Below are positions 8,423 through 16,303 of a stretch of 64,000 nt of DNA, one piece after another. Source of the stretch: a bacterium. Lineage in GTDB: Bacteria > Electryoneota > RPQS01. A program made the translations under genes and the position numbers. Within the stretch, counting starts at the first letter, position 1; each line of letters starts with the position of its first letter. The DNA is taken from assembly GCA_036504735.1 (NCBI GenBank), contig DASXUQ010000010.1, positions 434,001 through 498,000 on the forward strand, written 5' to 3'. The notes below the pieces were generated by a model that saw nothing but the letters and a program-made list of their open reading frames with translations, had not been told where the DNA came from and did not search any database.

Positions 8423-8578
8423 TTGAAGTCAAGGCCGGACTCGGATGTCGCTCTTGAACTGGTCATTGTTTACCCTGAACTCACGCCCAATTTGGAGAAA
8501 GAGGTGCGGGAGAAGGTCAGGTCTGCTCTGGGCAGAGCCGTCGATGTTAATTGGTTTTTGAACATGTGGAAGGTCTGA
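8423..8578 (+). CDS. Possible 51-aa protein or gene fragment
   Basis: A TTG directly after the phosphatidyltransferase stop opens 51 codons ending 6 bp before cysS. The product (MKSRPDSDVALELVIVYPEL..., ending NWFLNMWKV) has a plausible beta-alpha-beta pattern with a charged amphipathic helix, so it does not look like random translation. There is no clear ribosome binding site, so translation would depend on coupling. I do not recognise the family. It could be a small conserved protein or the C-terminal remnant of a larger gene. Confidence 0.3.
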   Translation: MKSRPDSDVALELVIVYPELTPNLEKEVREKVRSALGRAVDVNWFLNMWKV

Positions 8579-8584
8579 TCGCCT

Positions 8585-9985
8585 ATGTCCCTTCGCTTTT
8601 ATAATACGTTGACCCGGCAGGTGGACGAGTTCGTTCCGCGGGACGCTGGGAAGGTGGCGATGTATTCGTGCGGACCGACGGTTTATGACCGTGCACATAT
8701 CGGCAATTTTCGCGCGTTCCTGTTCGTGGATCTGCTGCGGCGGTATCTGAAGTATCGCGGCTATCAGGTCTTTTCGGTGATGAACCTCACCGACATCGAC
8801 GACAAGACGATTCGCGGTGCGCAGAAGGAAGGCGTTTCGCTGCGGGAGTTCACCGACCGTTTTATCCAGATTTTCTTCGACGAATGGGATGTTCTGCGGA
8901 TTCAGAAGGCTGACCTGCACCCACGGGCGACAGACCATATTCCGGAGATGGTGAACCTTGTGCAAACGCTGACCGAGCGCGGTCACGCGTACGAGGCGGA
9001 TCGCTCCTACTATTATAAGGTAGAGACCTTTCCCACGTACGGACAGTTTGCGCGGCTGGACATGAGCGGCATGCGGCTGGGCGAGCGCGTAGCGTCGGAC
9101 GAATACGAGAAAGAGAGCGCCCGGGACTTCGCCCTGTGGAAGGGCTGGGGGACCGATGACGGCGACGTCTTCTGGGATACGGCGCTGGGGAAGGGGCGGC
9201 CCGGATGGCACCTCGAATGCTCGGCCATGTCGCTGAAGTATCTGGGTAAAGACTTCGACATTCACACGGGCGGGGTGGATCTGATTTTCCCGCATCATCA
9301 GAATGAGATCGCGCAGACGGAAGGCGTGACTGACAAGCGCTTGGCGCGCTACTGGCTGCACAACGAGCATCTGCTGGTAGAAGGCGCGAAGATGTCCAAG
9401 TCCCTGGGCAACTTCTACACGCTGGAAGATTTGACGTCGCAGGGATGGAAGCCGCGCGAAATCCGGTATGCGCTGCTGTCGGCGCACTACCGTCAGAAGC
9501 TCAATTTCACGCAGGCCGGACTGGAAGCGGCGCGGGGAGGGCTCGAGCGGATCGACGCCTGCGTCCGCAACCTGAAGTTTGCCGAAGGTGCCGGGGCGCA
9601 GGATCTGCCGGCCATGCTGGCGGGGCACGAAGCGGAATTTGTGGCGGCGATGGATGACGATCTGAACTATCCCAACGCGCTGGCCGTGCTCTTCAATCTG
9701 ATCCGCGACGTCAATACGCTTTGCGCCGAACAGAAGATCGGACCTACCGAGGCTGAGGTGGCGCGCGGAACGCTGCGGAAACTGGACTCGGTGTTCGGGT
9801 TCCTCGATGTGGACCAGGCCGGGGAAGGGGAGAGCGACGAGGAGATTGAACTGTTGATCCAAGCCCGCAACGAAGCCCGCAAGGCCAAGGACTGGGCAGC
9901 GGCGGACCGCATCCGGCAGGAGCTTGCCGACCGGAATGTGATCATCGAGGACCGGGCGGGTGGGACGGTTTGGCACCGTAAATGA
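8585..9985 (+). CDS. cysS: Cysteinyl-tRNA synthetase
   Basis: The 466-aa class I synthetase charges tRNA-Cys with cysteine. It shows the HIGH-type motif HIGN (38-41) and the KMSKS motif (about 268-272). The zinc ligands that select cysteine are C29 in YSCGPTVYD, the cysteine in HLECSAMS, and the HHQNE stretch. The C-terminal helical region for anticodon binding is complete, so length and layout match the usual enzyme. It ends the purF transcript; about 85 bp later a new promoter drives the tRNA cluster. Confidence 0.97.
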   Translation: MSLRFYNTLTRQVDEFVPRDAGKVAMYSCGPTVYDRAHIGNFRAFLFVDLLRRYLKYRGYQVFSVMNLTDIDDKTIRGAQKEGVSLREFTDRFIQIFFDEWDVLRIQKADLHPRATDHIPEMVNLVQTLTERGHAYEADRSYYYKVETFPTYGQFARLDMSGMRLGERVASDEYEKESARDFALWKGWGTDDGDVFWDTALGKGRPGWHLECSAMSLKYLGKDFDIHTGGVDLIFPHHQNEIAQTEGVTDKRLARYWLHNEHLLVEGAKMSKSLGNFYTLEDLTSQGWKPREIRYALLSAHYRQKLNFTQAGLEAARGGLERIDACVRNLKFAEGAGAQDLPAMLAGHEAEFVAAMDDDLNYPNALAVLFNLIRDVNTLCAEQKIGPTEAEVARGTLRKLDSVFGFLDVDQAGEGESDEEIELLIQARNEARKAKDWAAADRIRQELADRNVIIEDRAGGTVWHRK

Positions 9986-10069
9986 GGAGGCGGAGGCAGC
10001 GGCGGGAGGACAACATGGGCAAAAACCTCAAATTCTCCTCAAAAGCTGTGGAAAATGCAACGAAGGGCC

Positions 10070-10098
10070 TTGACAAAGATAAATGTCGTGCTTAACTT
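10070..10098 (+). promoter_or_regulatory. Promoter of the tRNA-tuf region
   Basis: TTGACA at 10070-10075 and TAACTT at 10093-10098 are separated by 17 bp. The predicted start is about 25 nt before tRNA-Thr(UGU). No convincing separate promoter was found directly before tuf. Confidence 0.7.
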
Positions 10099-10131
10099 AG
10101 GGTCTTGCATTTTCCGAGGTGTGTTTTCGCC

Positions 10132-10204
10132 GCTGGCGTAGCTCAACTGGTAGAGCAGGTGATTTGTAATCACCAGGTTGCGGGTTCAAGTCCTGTCGCC
10201 AGCT
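10132..10204 (+). tRNA. tRNA-Thr (UGU)
   Basis: The acceptor stem pairs GCTGGCG with CGCCAGC. The anticodon stem GGTGA/TCACC encloses TGT at 10165-10167, which reads ACA. D-arm (GCTCAACTGGTAGAGC) and T-arm (GGTTCAAGTCC region) are standard. The 3' CCA is not encoded. Confidence 0.96.
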
Positions 10205-10251
10205 CGAGCATTCTTTTTGGCGCGCACGCGCACCCTTGGAGAGGCCTATTT

Positions 10252-10334
10252 GGTGGCGTGCCCGAGTGGCTAAAGGGGGCAGACTGTAAATCTGCTGGCA
10301 TACGCCTACGATGGTTCGAATCCACCCGCCACCA
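10252..10334 (+). tRNA. tRNA-Tyr (GUA)
   Basis: This 83-nt class II tRNA pairs GGTGGCG with CGCCACC. The anticodon stem GCAGA/TCTGC encloses CT-GTA-AA, which reads tyrosine codons. The long variable arm is as expected for bacterial tRNA-Tyr. CCA is not encoded. Confidence 0.96.
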
Positions 10335-10356
10335 CTTCTTGTACACGATTTCGACC

Positions 10357-10400
10357 AGCTAAGTTGGTTGATACTCAGAGCTTAAGGTGTTCGAGCCCGA
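10357..10400 (+). pseudogene. tRNA-like relic (no anticodon arm)
   Basis: AGCTAAGTTGGT (10357-10368) differs by one base from a normal D-arm, and GTTCGAGCCC (from 10389) resembles a T-arm. The spacing between them is about a dozen nt too short to hold an anticodon arm. This is probably a decayed tRNA gene, though chance similarity is possible. Confidence 0.3.
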
Positions 10401-10427
10401 CGGCGAGTGCCTCAAGGGGCTCTTTTT
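10393..10427 (+). terminator. Intrinsic terminator-like hairpin
   Basis: GAGCCC at 10393-10398 pairs with GGGCTC at 10417-10422 and is followed by five T residues. It lies between tRNA-Tyr and tRNA-Gly and may end part of the tRNA transcript. Confidence 0.45.
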
Positions 10428-10449
10428 CGCGCTTCTACGATCCGCCTTA

Positions 10450-10500
10450 TATCGTTGGCGGAGCTGCTGACTCTTAATCAGCGGGTTGACGGTATTTGAC
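10450..10500 (+). pseudogene. Decayed tRNA-Lys (CUU)
   Basis: The stretch around 10461-10486 closely matches the anticodon arm and variable region of bacterial tRNA-Lys. The stem GCTGA/TCAGC encloses CT-CTT-AA with anticodon CTT at 10473-10475, followed by GGGT. The D-arm is degenerate (only GTTGGCG remains) and no T-arm or matching acceptor stem can be drawn. It appears to be a fossil gene lying within a functional tRNA cluster. Confidence 0.45.
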
Positions 10501-10512
10501 AGTGTTTTTCGT

Positions 10513-10588
10513 GCGGGCGTAGCTCAGTTGGTAGAGCATCAGCCTTCCAAGCTGAATGTCGCGGGTTCGAACCTCGTCGCCCGCTCCA
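10513..10588 (+). tRNA. tRNA-Gly (UCC)
   Basis: The acceptor stem pairs GCGGGCG with CGCCCGC. The anticodon stem TCAGC/GCTGA encloses TCC, which reads GGA. The terminal CCA is encoded at 10586-10588, unlike in the Thr(UGU) and Tyr genes next to it. Confidence 0.96.
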
Positions 10589-10591
10589 CGG

Positions 10592-10662
10592 AAAATTAGA
10601 AATAAGAAACGAAAAATGAGAAAAGCGCGGACTTTTCGTTTTTGGTTTTTCATTTCGTTTTT
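10592..10662 (+). repeat. A-rich/T-rich imperfect inverted repeat between tRNA genes
   Basis: An almost pure A/G run (10592-10635, with GAAATAAGAAACGAAAAATG) is followed by a T-rich run (10631-10662, with CTTTTCGTTTTTGG). The halves are roughly complementary, for example GAGAAAAG against CTTTTC. Similar runs occur before rpsD and elbB. It may be a dispersed intergenic repeat or a processing spacer. Confidence 0.35.
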
Positions 10663-10738
<76 letters not shown>

Positions 10739-10977
10739 TTCGGTTGGGTTTTTGTAGATACTGCTCAGTCAAATCCAATCTACCGTTCCTTCCACCCAAA
10801 CAACTGCCCGTTATTCCTCCGGGGACTTCCCGGGAACCGAAATCGTTCAAATAAGTATAATTAGGTTTGGACTTCGCGGCAGTTGGCGGATCGTGTTCTC
10901 ATAGCGAACCGTTTTTATATCACTAATTCGACAAGAAATCAATAGATCTTCAAGCTTTTTGAGGAGGTTCATTCAGG
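10739..10977 (+). promoter_or_regulatory. tuf leader region
   Basis: This 239-bp gap holds no ORF. It contains the hairpin CCGGG-GACTT-CCCGG at 10819-10833, a TATAAT at 10856-10861 without a matching -35 box, and a very strong GAGGAGGT ribosome binding site at 10961-10968, nine nt before the tuf ATG. tuf is either read through from the tRNA promoter or has a promoter I cannot define. Confidence 0.35.
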
Positions 10978-12168
10978 ATGGCCAAGGCCAAGTTCCAGCG
11001 CAATAAGCCCCACGTGAACATCGGCACGATCGGCCACGTGGATCACGGTAAGACCACCCTTACGGCGGCCATTACACAGATTCTGGCTAAGACAGGGTTG
11101 GCGCAGGCGAAGAAGTACGACGAAATCGACAACGCTCCGGAAGAAAAGGCCCGTGGCGTCACGATTAACGTCCACCATGCAGAGTACGAAACCGTGAAGC
11201 GCCACTATGCTCACGTTGACTGTCCGGGCCACGCCGACTACATCAAGAACATGGTGACAGGTGCCGCTCAGATGGACGGTGCGATTCTGGTGGTAGGCGC
11301 CGACGACGGCCCCATGCCGCAGACTCGTGAACACGTGCTGCTGGCCAAGCAGGTGAACGTGCCCGCCATGGTCGTCTTCCTCAACAAGACCGATCTCGTG
11401 GATGATCCCGAACTGCTGGAACTGGTCGAAGTCGAAGTCCGTGACCTGCTCAGCAAGTATGGCTTCCCCGGCGACGATATTCCCGTGATCAAGGGGTCCG
11501 CTCTGGACGCGCTGTCCAACATTGACGATCCCGTCAAGACGAAGTGCATCTACGAGCTGATGGACGCCGTGGACAATTACATTCCCGAGCCGATGCGCGA
11601 CAAGGACAAGCCGTTCCTGATGCCCGTCGAAGACGTGTTCTCGATCACCGGCCGTGGTACCGTGGGTACGGGTCGTATCGAGCGCGGCGTGTGCAAGGTC
11701 GGTATGGACGTCGAAGTGATCGGTCTGGGTCAGCACAAGAAGACCGTCGTCACTGGCATCGAAATGTTCCGCAAGTTGCTGGATGAAGGTATGGCCGGCG
11801 ACAACGTGGGTCTCCTGATGCGTGGCGTGGAAAAGAACGATCTCGAGCGTGGCCAGGTTGTCTGCGCGCCGAACTCGATCAAGCCCCACCACAAGTTCGA
11901 AGCTCAGGTGTACGTGCTGTCCAAGGAAGAAGGCGGTCGTCATACCCCGTTCTTCCCGAACTACCGTCCGCAGTTCTTCTTCCGCACGACCGACGTGACC
12001 GGTTCGATCCAGCTCCCCGAAGGCGTGGAGATGGTGATGCCGGGCGACAACATTGTGATGACCGTGGAACTGATCACGGACATCGCCATGGATGAAGGTC
12101 TGCGTTTCGCTATCCGTGAAGGCGGCCGTACCGTCGGCGCCGGCGCGGTGACTAAGATCCTTGAGTAA
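10978..12168 (+). CDS. tuf: Elongation factor Tu
   Basis: EF-Tu brings aminoacyl-tRNA to the ribosomal A site as a GTP complex. The 396-aa protein has the P-loop GHVDHGKT (19-26), the switch [10 protein letters not shown] and the guanine-recognition NKTD. The C-terminal beta-barrels are complete, ending [11 protein letters not shown]. The switch I region reads [14 protein letters not shown], slightly different from the common RGITINTSHVEYET. The start has the strongest ribosome binding site in the window, fitting very high expression. Only one tuf copy is visible; the str operon further on lacks the usual second copy. Confidence 0.99.
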   Translation: MAKAKFQRNKPHVNIGTIGHVDHGKTTLTAAITQILAKTGLAQAKKYDEIDNAPEEKARGVTINVHHAEYETVKRHYAHVDCPGHADYIKNMVTGAAQMDGAILVVGADDGPMPQTREHVLLAKQVNVPAMVVFLNKTDLVDDPELLELVEVEVRDLLSKYGFPGDDIPVIKGSALDALSNIDDPVKTKCIYELMDAVDNYIPEPMRDKDKPFLMPVEDVFSITGRGTVGTGRIERGVCKVGMDVEVIGLGQHKKTVVTGIEMFRKLLDEGMAGDNVGLLMRGVEKNDLERGQVVCAPNSIKPHHKFEAQVYVLSKEEGGRHTPFFPNYRPQFFFRTTDVTGSIQLPEGVEMVMPGDNIVMTVELITDIAMDEGLRFAIREGGRTVGAGAVTKILE

Positions 12169-12195
12169 TCTTCGGCCATTGTGCTTCCCCCTTTG

Positions 12196-12217
12196 TCCCC
12201 CCACACGCGTGGGGGGA
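12196..12217 (+). terminator. Strong hairpin after tuf
   Basis: TCCCCCCAC pairs with GTGGGGGGA around the loop ACGC, giving a 9-bp stem. No T-run follows, so termination is uncertain, and tRNA-Trp begins only 20 nt later. The downstream phrase GGGGGATAGGGG recurs after mdh. Confidence 0.4.
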
Positions 12218-12236
12218 TAGGGGACGGGGAGACCGG

Positions 12237-12312
12237 ACGGCTGTAGCTCAATTGGTAGAGTACCGGTCTCCAAAACCGGGTGTTGGGGGTTCGAGTCCCT
12301 CCAGCCGTGCCA
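12237..12312 (+). tRNA. tRNA-Trp (CCA)
   Basis: ACGGCTG pairs with CAGCCGT in the acceptor stem. The anticodon stem CCGGT/ACCGG encloses CT-CCA-AA, which reads UGG. CCA is encoded at the 3' end (12310-12312). The order tuf, tRNA-Trp, secE is the common bacterial one, but rpmG (L33), often present here, is absent. Confidence 0.97.
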
Positions 12313-12367
12313 CGTCCGCGCCGCGAGATCTTGACGTCGCGGACAAGAATCCACGTGAAAGACAGTT

Positions 12368-12553
12368 ATGTTCAATAAGCTGATCACCTATCTCACGCAG
12401 GTCCGCGCTGAGATGAGCAAAGTAAGTTGGCCGACCCGTGCGGAGATGATGGAATCCACGCGCATTATTCTGGTTCTGTCCTTCATTCTCGCGATTGCGG
12501 TTTTTGCGGTTGATCGCATTCTGTCCTTCTCGCTCGAAAAAATTCTTCGATAA
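12368..12553 (+). CDS. secE: Preprotein translocase subunit SecE
   Basis: This 61-aa protein is the short form of SecE. The conserved amphipathic helix VRAEMSKVSWPTRAEM (about 12-27) clamps SecY, and a single membrane span follows (IILVLSFILAIAVFAVD). It works with SecY (37735-39063) in the inner-membrane protein channel. Position between tRNA-Trp and the nusG region is classical, but a methyltransferase gene separates it from nusG. Confidence 0.95.
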   Translation: MFNKLITYLTQVRAEMSKVSWPTRAEMMESTRIILVLSFILAIAVFAVDRILSFSLEKILR

Positions 12554-12570
12554 GCCGGCGCTGCCGCCAG

Positions 12571-13467
12571 GTGAGACTCGAGACCATACAGTGTCCGGCC
12601 TGCGGCTGTCCCGACTTTCAGCCTCACCTCGAGGTGCGGGATCGCTTTGAGACGGTGTCCGGTCAGTTCTTTTCCATTGTGCGCTGTTCAGGCTGCACGC
12701 TGCTCTATGTGAATCCGCGCCCGGACACCGAGTCCTTGCCGGCGTATTACGCCGCCGAAGGCTACGATCCGTTTGTCAGCAGCGGCAACGCCGCTTCCCT
12801 CAAGACCACAGCCTATCGTTTTGTCCGCCGCTTCACCATGCGCCGCAAAGCTGCGCGGGTGGCGGCAGGTCTGCCCAAAGGCGGACGGGCGCTGGACGTA
12901 GGGTGCGCGACGGGAGAGATGATTGTCCAGCTCAAGCTGCGTGGCTTTGACGCTTACGGCGTGGAACCCAATCCGGCTGCCGCGGAATTCGCGCGGTCGA
13001 CTCTGGGGCTGACGGTCTGGTCGGGCAGTATCGGGGATGTTCCCGCGCATGCGGGGCCGTTTGATCTGATCACGCTGTGGCATGTTTTGGAACATGTGCC
13101 GGACCTGAACCGCGCGCTGAAACAATTGCACGGGATGCTGACGGCAAGCGGGCGTCTGGCAATTGCGGTGCCGAATCCGTTGTCCCTCGACGCGAAAGTC
13201 TACGGCAGCACATGGGTGGCCTGGGATGCCCCGCGACATCTTTATGATTTTGAACCGGCGGTGCTGACGGCGTTGCTCGAGACATCGGGATTCCGGGCCG
13301 AACGGCAGGGAGCAGTGGCGTTCGACGCCTTCTACCATTGCCTGCTTTCGGAAAAACCGGGGGCGGCCGGAACCGTCAAGGCGGCGGTGCGCGGACTTCA
13401 GAGTTATGCGCGGGGGTTAGCCGGCGGGGAAGGGTCCTCGGAACTGTACTTCGCTTACAAAAGGTAG
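12571..13467 (+). CDS. Zinc-ribbon SAM-dependent methyltransferase inserted between secE and nusG
   Basis: The 298-aa product opens with a four-cysteine zinc ribbon (C8, C11, C39, C42), then a class I methyltransferase domain with the SAM motif LDVGCATGE (about 109-117), the acidic EPNP residue after strand 2 and LWHVLEHVPD. Similar proteins are often annotated as class I (Methyltransf_23-type) enzymes acting on sugars, lipids or unknown small molecules. The GTG start lies 17 bp after secE, and nusG starts 13 bp after its stop, so it is embedded in the transcript. The target is unknown; a ribosomal or transcription-factor substrate would be guesswork. Confidence 0.85.
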   Translation: MRLETIQCPACGCPDFQPHLEVRDRFETVSGQFFSIVRCSGCTLLYVNPRPDTESLPAYYAAEGYDPFVSSGNAASLKTTAYRFVRRFTMRRKAARVAAGLPKGGRALDVGCATGEMIVQLKLRGFDAYGVEPNPAAAEFARSTLGLTVWSGSIGDVPAHAGPFDLITLWHVLEHVPDLNRALKQLHGMLTASGRLAIAVPNPLSLDAKVYGSTWVAWDAPRHLYDFEPAVLTALLETSGFRAERQGAVAFDAFYHCLLSEKPGAAGTVKAAVRGLQSYARGLAGGEGSSELYFAYKR

Positions 13468-13480
13468 CAGAAGCATTATC

Positions 13481-14053
13481 GTGACATCTACTCCAGAAAC
13501 AGCCATTTCTTCCAGCGAATCCGCCTGGTATGTGATCCATGTCTTCACGGGTCAGGAAGAGAAGATCAAATCCTTCCTAATGGAAGAGGTGAAGCGGCTT
13601 GGTCTGGAAGAACAGATCACGCAGGTGCTGATCCCCAAGGAAGAAGTGATTGAGATGCGGGACGGGAAGAAGAAGGCGAAAACCCGCGTCTTCTTTCCCG
13701 GCTACATGCTGGTGGAGATGCTGCTGAACAAGGCCACCGAGCATCTGATTCTCAACACTCCGCAGGTCATTAATTTCGTCGGTCCGAAGAACAAGCCGCA
13801 GGCGCTGCGCAAGCATGAAGTCGAGCGGATTCTCGGACACGTGGACCGTGCCGAAGGCACGCAAGTGATCGAAGTGCCGTTCCAGGTGGGCGATTCCATC
13901 AAGGTGATCGACGGGCCGTTCAAGGATTTTACCGGCGTGGTGCGCGACATCAATCTGGAGAAGCGCAAGGTGAAGGTCATGGTTTCGATCTTCGGCCGCT
14001 CCACTCCCATCGAATTGGATTTTCTGCAGGTCTCGACAGACCTGTCTTCGTAA
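13481..14053 (+). CDS. nusG: Transcription termination/antitermination factor NusG
   Basis: NusG binds the RNA polymerase clamp and couples transcription to translation or Rho. The 190-aa protein has the NGN domain (WYVIHVFTGQEEKIKSFL, then the FFPGYMLVEM strand) and a C-terminal KOW domain (FQVGDSIKVIDGPFKDFTGVV). An extra 15 residues rich in Ser, Thr and Glu precede the NGN domain. The start is GTG with a weak AAGG site. It leads into rplK by a 48-bp gap, the standard order. Confidence 0.97.
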   Translation: MTSTPETAISSSESAWYVIHVFTGQEEKIKSFLMEEVKRLGLEEQITQVLIPKEEVIEMRDGKKKAKTRVFFPGYMLVEMLLNKATEHLILNTPQVINFVGPKNKPQALRKHEVERILGHVDRAEGTQVIEVPFQVGDSIKVIDGPFKDFTGVVRDINLEKRKVKVMVSIFGRSTPIELDFLQVSTDLSS

Positions 14054-14101
14054 CAGCGAATTTTTTCCCGCAGCGTTCGTTCAACAGGTTTCAGATAGAC
14101 T

Positions 14102-14527
14102 ATGGCAAAGAAAATAACCGGCATTATCAAACTCCAGCTCAACGCGGGCAAAGCCACACCGGCTCCCCCCGTTGGACCCGCGCTTGGCCAGAAACAGGTC
14201 AACATCATGGAGTTTTGCAAGCAGTTTAACGCGCGAACGGAAAAAGACGCGGGGATGATTATTCCCGTCGTGATCACGGTCTACCAGGACAAAAGCTTCA
14301 CGTTCATCACCAAGAGCCCGCCGGCATCGGTGCTGCTCCGCAAGATGGCGAACGTGGAAAAGGGCTCGGGTATTCCCAACCGCACGAAGGTGGGGACGGT
14401 ATCCGCGGCGCAAGTCCGCCAGATCGCCGAATTGAAGATGAAAGATCTGAACGCCAATGATGTGGACATGGCGATGCGCATGGTCGAAGGGACCGCACGT
14501 TCGATGGGCATCAACGTTCAGGGTTAA
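14102..14527 (+). CDS. rplK: 50S ribosomal protein L11
   Basis: The 141-aa protein binds the GTPase-associated region of 23S rRNA. The proline-rich N-terminal hinge ([20 protein letters not shown]) and the C-terminal rRNA-binding end ([23 protein letters not shown]) match the family over its full usual length. It begins the L11-L1-L10-L7/L12 run. Confidence 0.98.
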   Translation: MAKKITGIIKLQLNAGKATPAPPVGPALGQKQVNIMEFCKQFNARTEKDAGMIIPVVITVYQDKSFTFITKSPPASVLLRKMANVEKGSGIPNRTKVGTVSAAQVRQIAELKMKDLNANDVDMAMRMVEGTARSMGINVQG

Positions 14528-14583
14528 CCATTCATGGCTGGGAGGCTCGCAAGCCGCTTGGACCAGCCTGGAGGCCAGACAGA

Positions 14584-15279
14584 GTGAATGATTCGAAGCG
14601 CATTCGCGCAAACGAGAAGCTCGTAGACCACCGCAAAGAGTACACACTGGAAGAGGGCGTTGCCCTGATCAAGAAGTGCGCTCCGGCGAAGTTCAACGAG
14701 ACGGTGGAAATATCCGTGCGTCTGGGAGTCGATCCCAAGAAAGCGGATCAGATTGTGCGTGGCACGGTCGCGTTGCCGCACGGCACGGGCAAAACGGTTC
14801 GCGTGCTGGCGATTACGAAGACCAAGGCCGCCGAAGCCGAAGCCGCGGGAGCGGACTTTGTCGGTTTTGAGGACATCGTGGAGAAGATCAAGGGCGGCTG
14901 GACGGACGTGGACGTCATCGTGGCGACCCCTGAAGCGATGCCCGAGATCGGTAAGCTGGGCAAGATCCTCGGCCCGCGCGGCCTGATGCCGAACCCGAAG
15001 GCGGGAACGGTGACGGTGAATATCGCGCAGGCGATTCACGAGATCAAGGCCGGTAAAGTGGAATTCCGCGTGGACAAGTTCGGCATCCTGCATCTGGGTG
15101 TCGGCCGGATTTCGTTTACCGAGCAGCAGCTCCTCGAAAATCTTGTGGAGTTTTTCCGTAATATCATGCGCCTGAAGCCGCCGACGGCCAAGGGGCAATA
15201 TGTCAAGACCGTGTACTTGACCTCGACCATGGGCCCGGGCATCAAGCTGGGACGCGCCGTGGTGGAAGGCTCCAAGTAA
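14584..15279 (+). CDS. rplA: 50S ribosomal protein L1
   Basis: L1 forms the mobile stalk at the E site. The 231-aa product has the diagnostic GPRGLMPNPKAGTV segment and the C-terminal TSTMGPGIKL. The start is GTG at 14584, and length is normal for the family. In many bacteria L1 represses its own operon by binding its mRNA; no such site was recognised here. Confidence 0.98.
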   Translation: MNDSKRIRANEKLVDHRKEYTLEEGVALIKKCAPAKFNETVEISVRLGVDPKKADQIVRGTVALPHGTGKTVRVLAITKTKAAEAEAAGADFVGFEDIVEKIKGGWTDVDVIVATPEAMPEIGKLGKILGPRGLMPNPKAGTVTVNIAQAIHEIKAGKVEFRVDKFGILHLGVGRISFTEQQLLENLVEFFRNIMRLKPPTAKGQYVKTVYLTSTMGPGIKLGRAVVEGSK

Positions 15280-15334
15280 AGCGAACCGCCGTCCGGCGAA
15301 AACGATAAGCGAACCGCGAAAGCGCATTTATACC

Positions 15335-15901
15335 ATGGAAACGGAAACACACAAGAGACCGCCGAAGCCGAAGAAGATCGAAACCGTCCGCGAACTGACG
15401 GACCGTGTGCAGCGCGCACGGGGGATCTACTTCACCGAGTACAAGGGGCTGACGGTCGCTCAGATCACGGACCTGCGCCGGCAATGTTATCAGAAGCACG
15501 TCGAGTACCTCGTGTGCAAGAATACGTTTGCGCGCATGGTCATGACGGAGAAGGGCTATGGGGACATCCTGCCGCTGCTGGTCGGTCCCGTGGGCATGGC
15601 CTTCGCCTATGAGGATCCGGCGGTCCCCGCCAAGATCCTCTTTGATTTTGCCGCCAAGAACGAGAAACTCGTGCTGAAAGGCGGCATGTTCGAGGGCAAG
15701 CCTATCCGTCCGGCGGATATCGAGATCATCAAGGAACTGCCGAGCCGCGACGTGGCCCTCTCGACGTTGATTGCCGCGATTTACGGCCCTGTTCAGGGTT
15801 TTTACAATGTGGTGAACGCCGTGTTGCGTGACTTCGTATCGGTGATCGACCAGATCGCCGAGCAGAAGAAGGGCCCCGGCGCCGAACCTGTCGCCGAGTA
15901 A
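15335..15901 (+). CDS. rplJ: 50S ribosomal protein L10
   Basis: L10 anchors L7/L12 dimers to the ribosome. The 188-aa protein shows the YFTEYKGLTVAQITDLRR segment near the N-terminus, with a C-terminal helix for L7/L12 binding (STLIAAIYGPVQGFYNVVNAV onward). About 12 extra basic residues (HKRPPKPKK) precede the usual start. The rplA-rplJ gap is only 55 bp, too short for the large L10-binding leader known in enterobacteria. Confidence 0.96.
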   Translation: METETHKRPPKPKKIETVRELTDRVQRARGIYFTEYKGLTVAQITDLRRQCYQKHVEYLVCKNTFARMVMTEKGYGDILPLLVGPVGMAFAYEDPAVPAKILFDFAAKNEKLVLKGGMFEGKPIRPADIEIIKELPSRDVALSTLIAAIYGPVQGFYNVVNAVLRDFVSVIDQIAEQKKGPGAEPVAE

Positions 15902-15931
15902 CACAGAACACAAACCAGATATACGGAGTGA

Positions 15932-16303
15932 ATGGTGAACCAGATCATTGAAGCCATCGAGAAGATGACCGTCATGGAACTCGTCGAGCTGAAGAAGGCT
16001 CTCGAGGAAAAGTTTGGCGTAACGGCTGCCGCCCCGATGATGATGGGTGCAATGCCCGCGATGGGCGCCGCCGCCGCCCCGGTCGAAGAGAAGACCGAGT
16101 TTGACGTGATCTTGACCGGTTTTGGCGCGAACAAAATCCAAGTCATCAAGGTCGTGCGCGAGTTGACGGGTCTTGGGCTGAAGGAAGCCAAGGATCTCGT
16201 GGACGGCGTGCCGAAGCCGGTGAAGGAAGCCGTGACGAAGGACGAAGCGCAGAAGCTGAAAGCGAAATTGGAAGAGCAGGGAGCGACGGTCGACATTAAG
16301 TGA
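15932..16303 (+). CDS. rplL: 50S ribosomal protein L7/L12
   Basis: This 123-aa acidic stalk protein recruits translation GTPases. An N-terminal dimerisation helix ([15 protein letters not shown]) is followed by an Ala/Met-rich hinge ([16 protein letters not shown]) and the conserved C-terminal domain ([35 protein letters not shown]). The ATG at 15932 is preceded by GGAG. Confidence 0.98.
   Translation: MVNQIIEAIEKMTVMELVELKKALEEKFGVTAAAPMMMGAMPAMGAAAAPVEEKTEFDVILTGFGANKIQVIKVVRELTGLGLKEAKDLVDGVPKPVKEAVTKDEAQKLKAKLEEQGATVDIK

Noticed and set aside
10856-10861. TATAAT as a tuf promoter -10 box
   Set aside because: No TTG-like -35 box lies 16-18 bp upstream, so I did not call a promoter.
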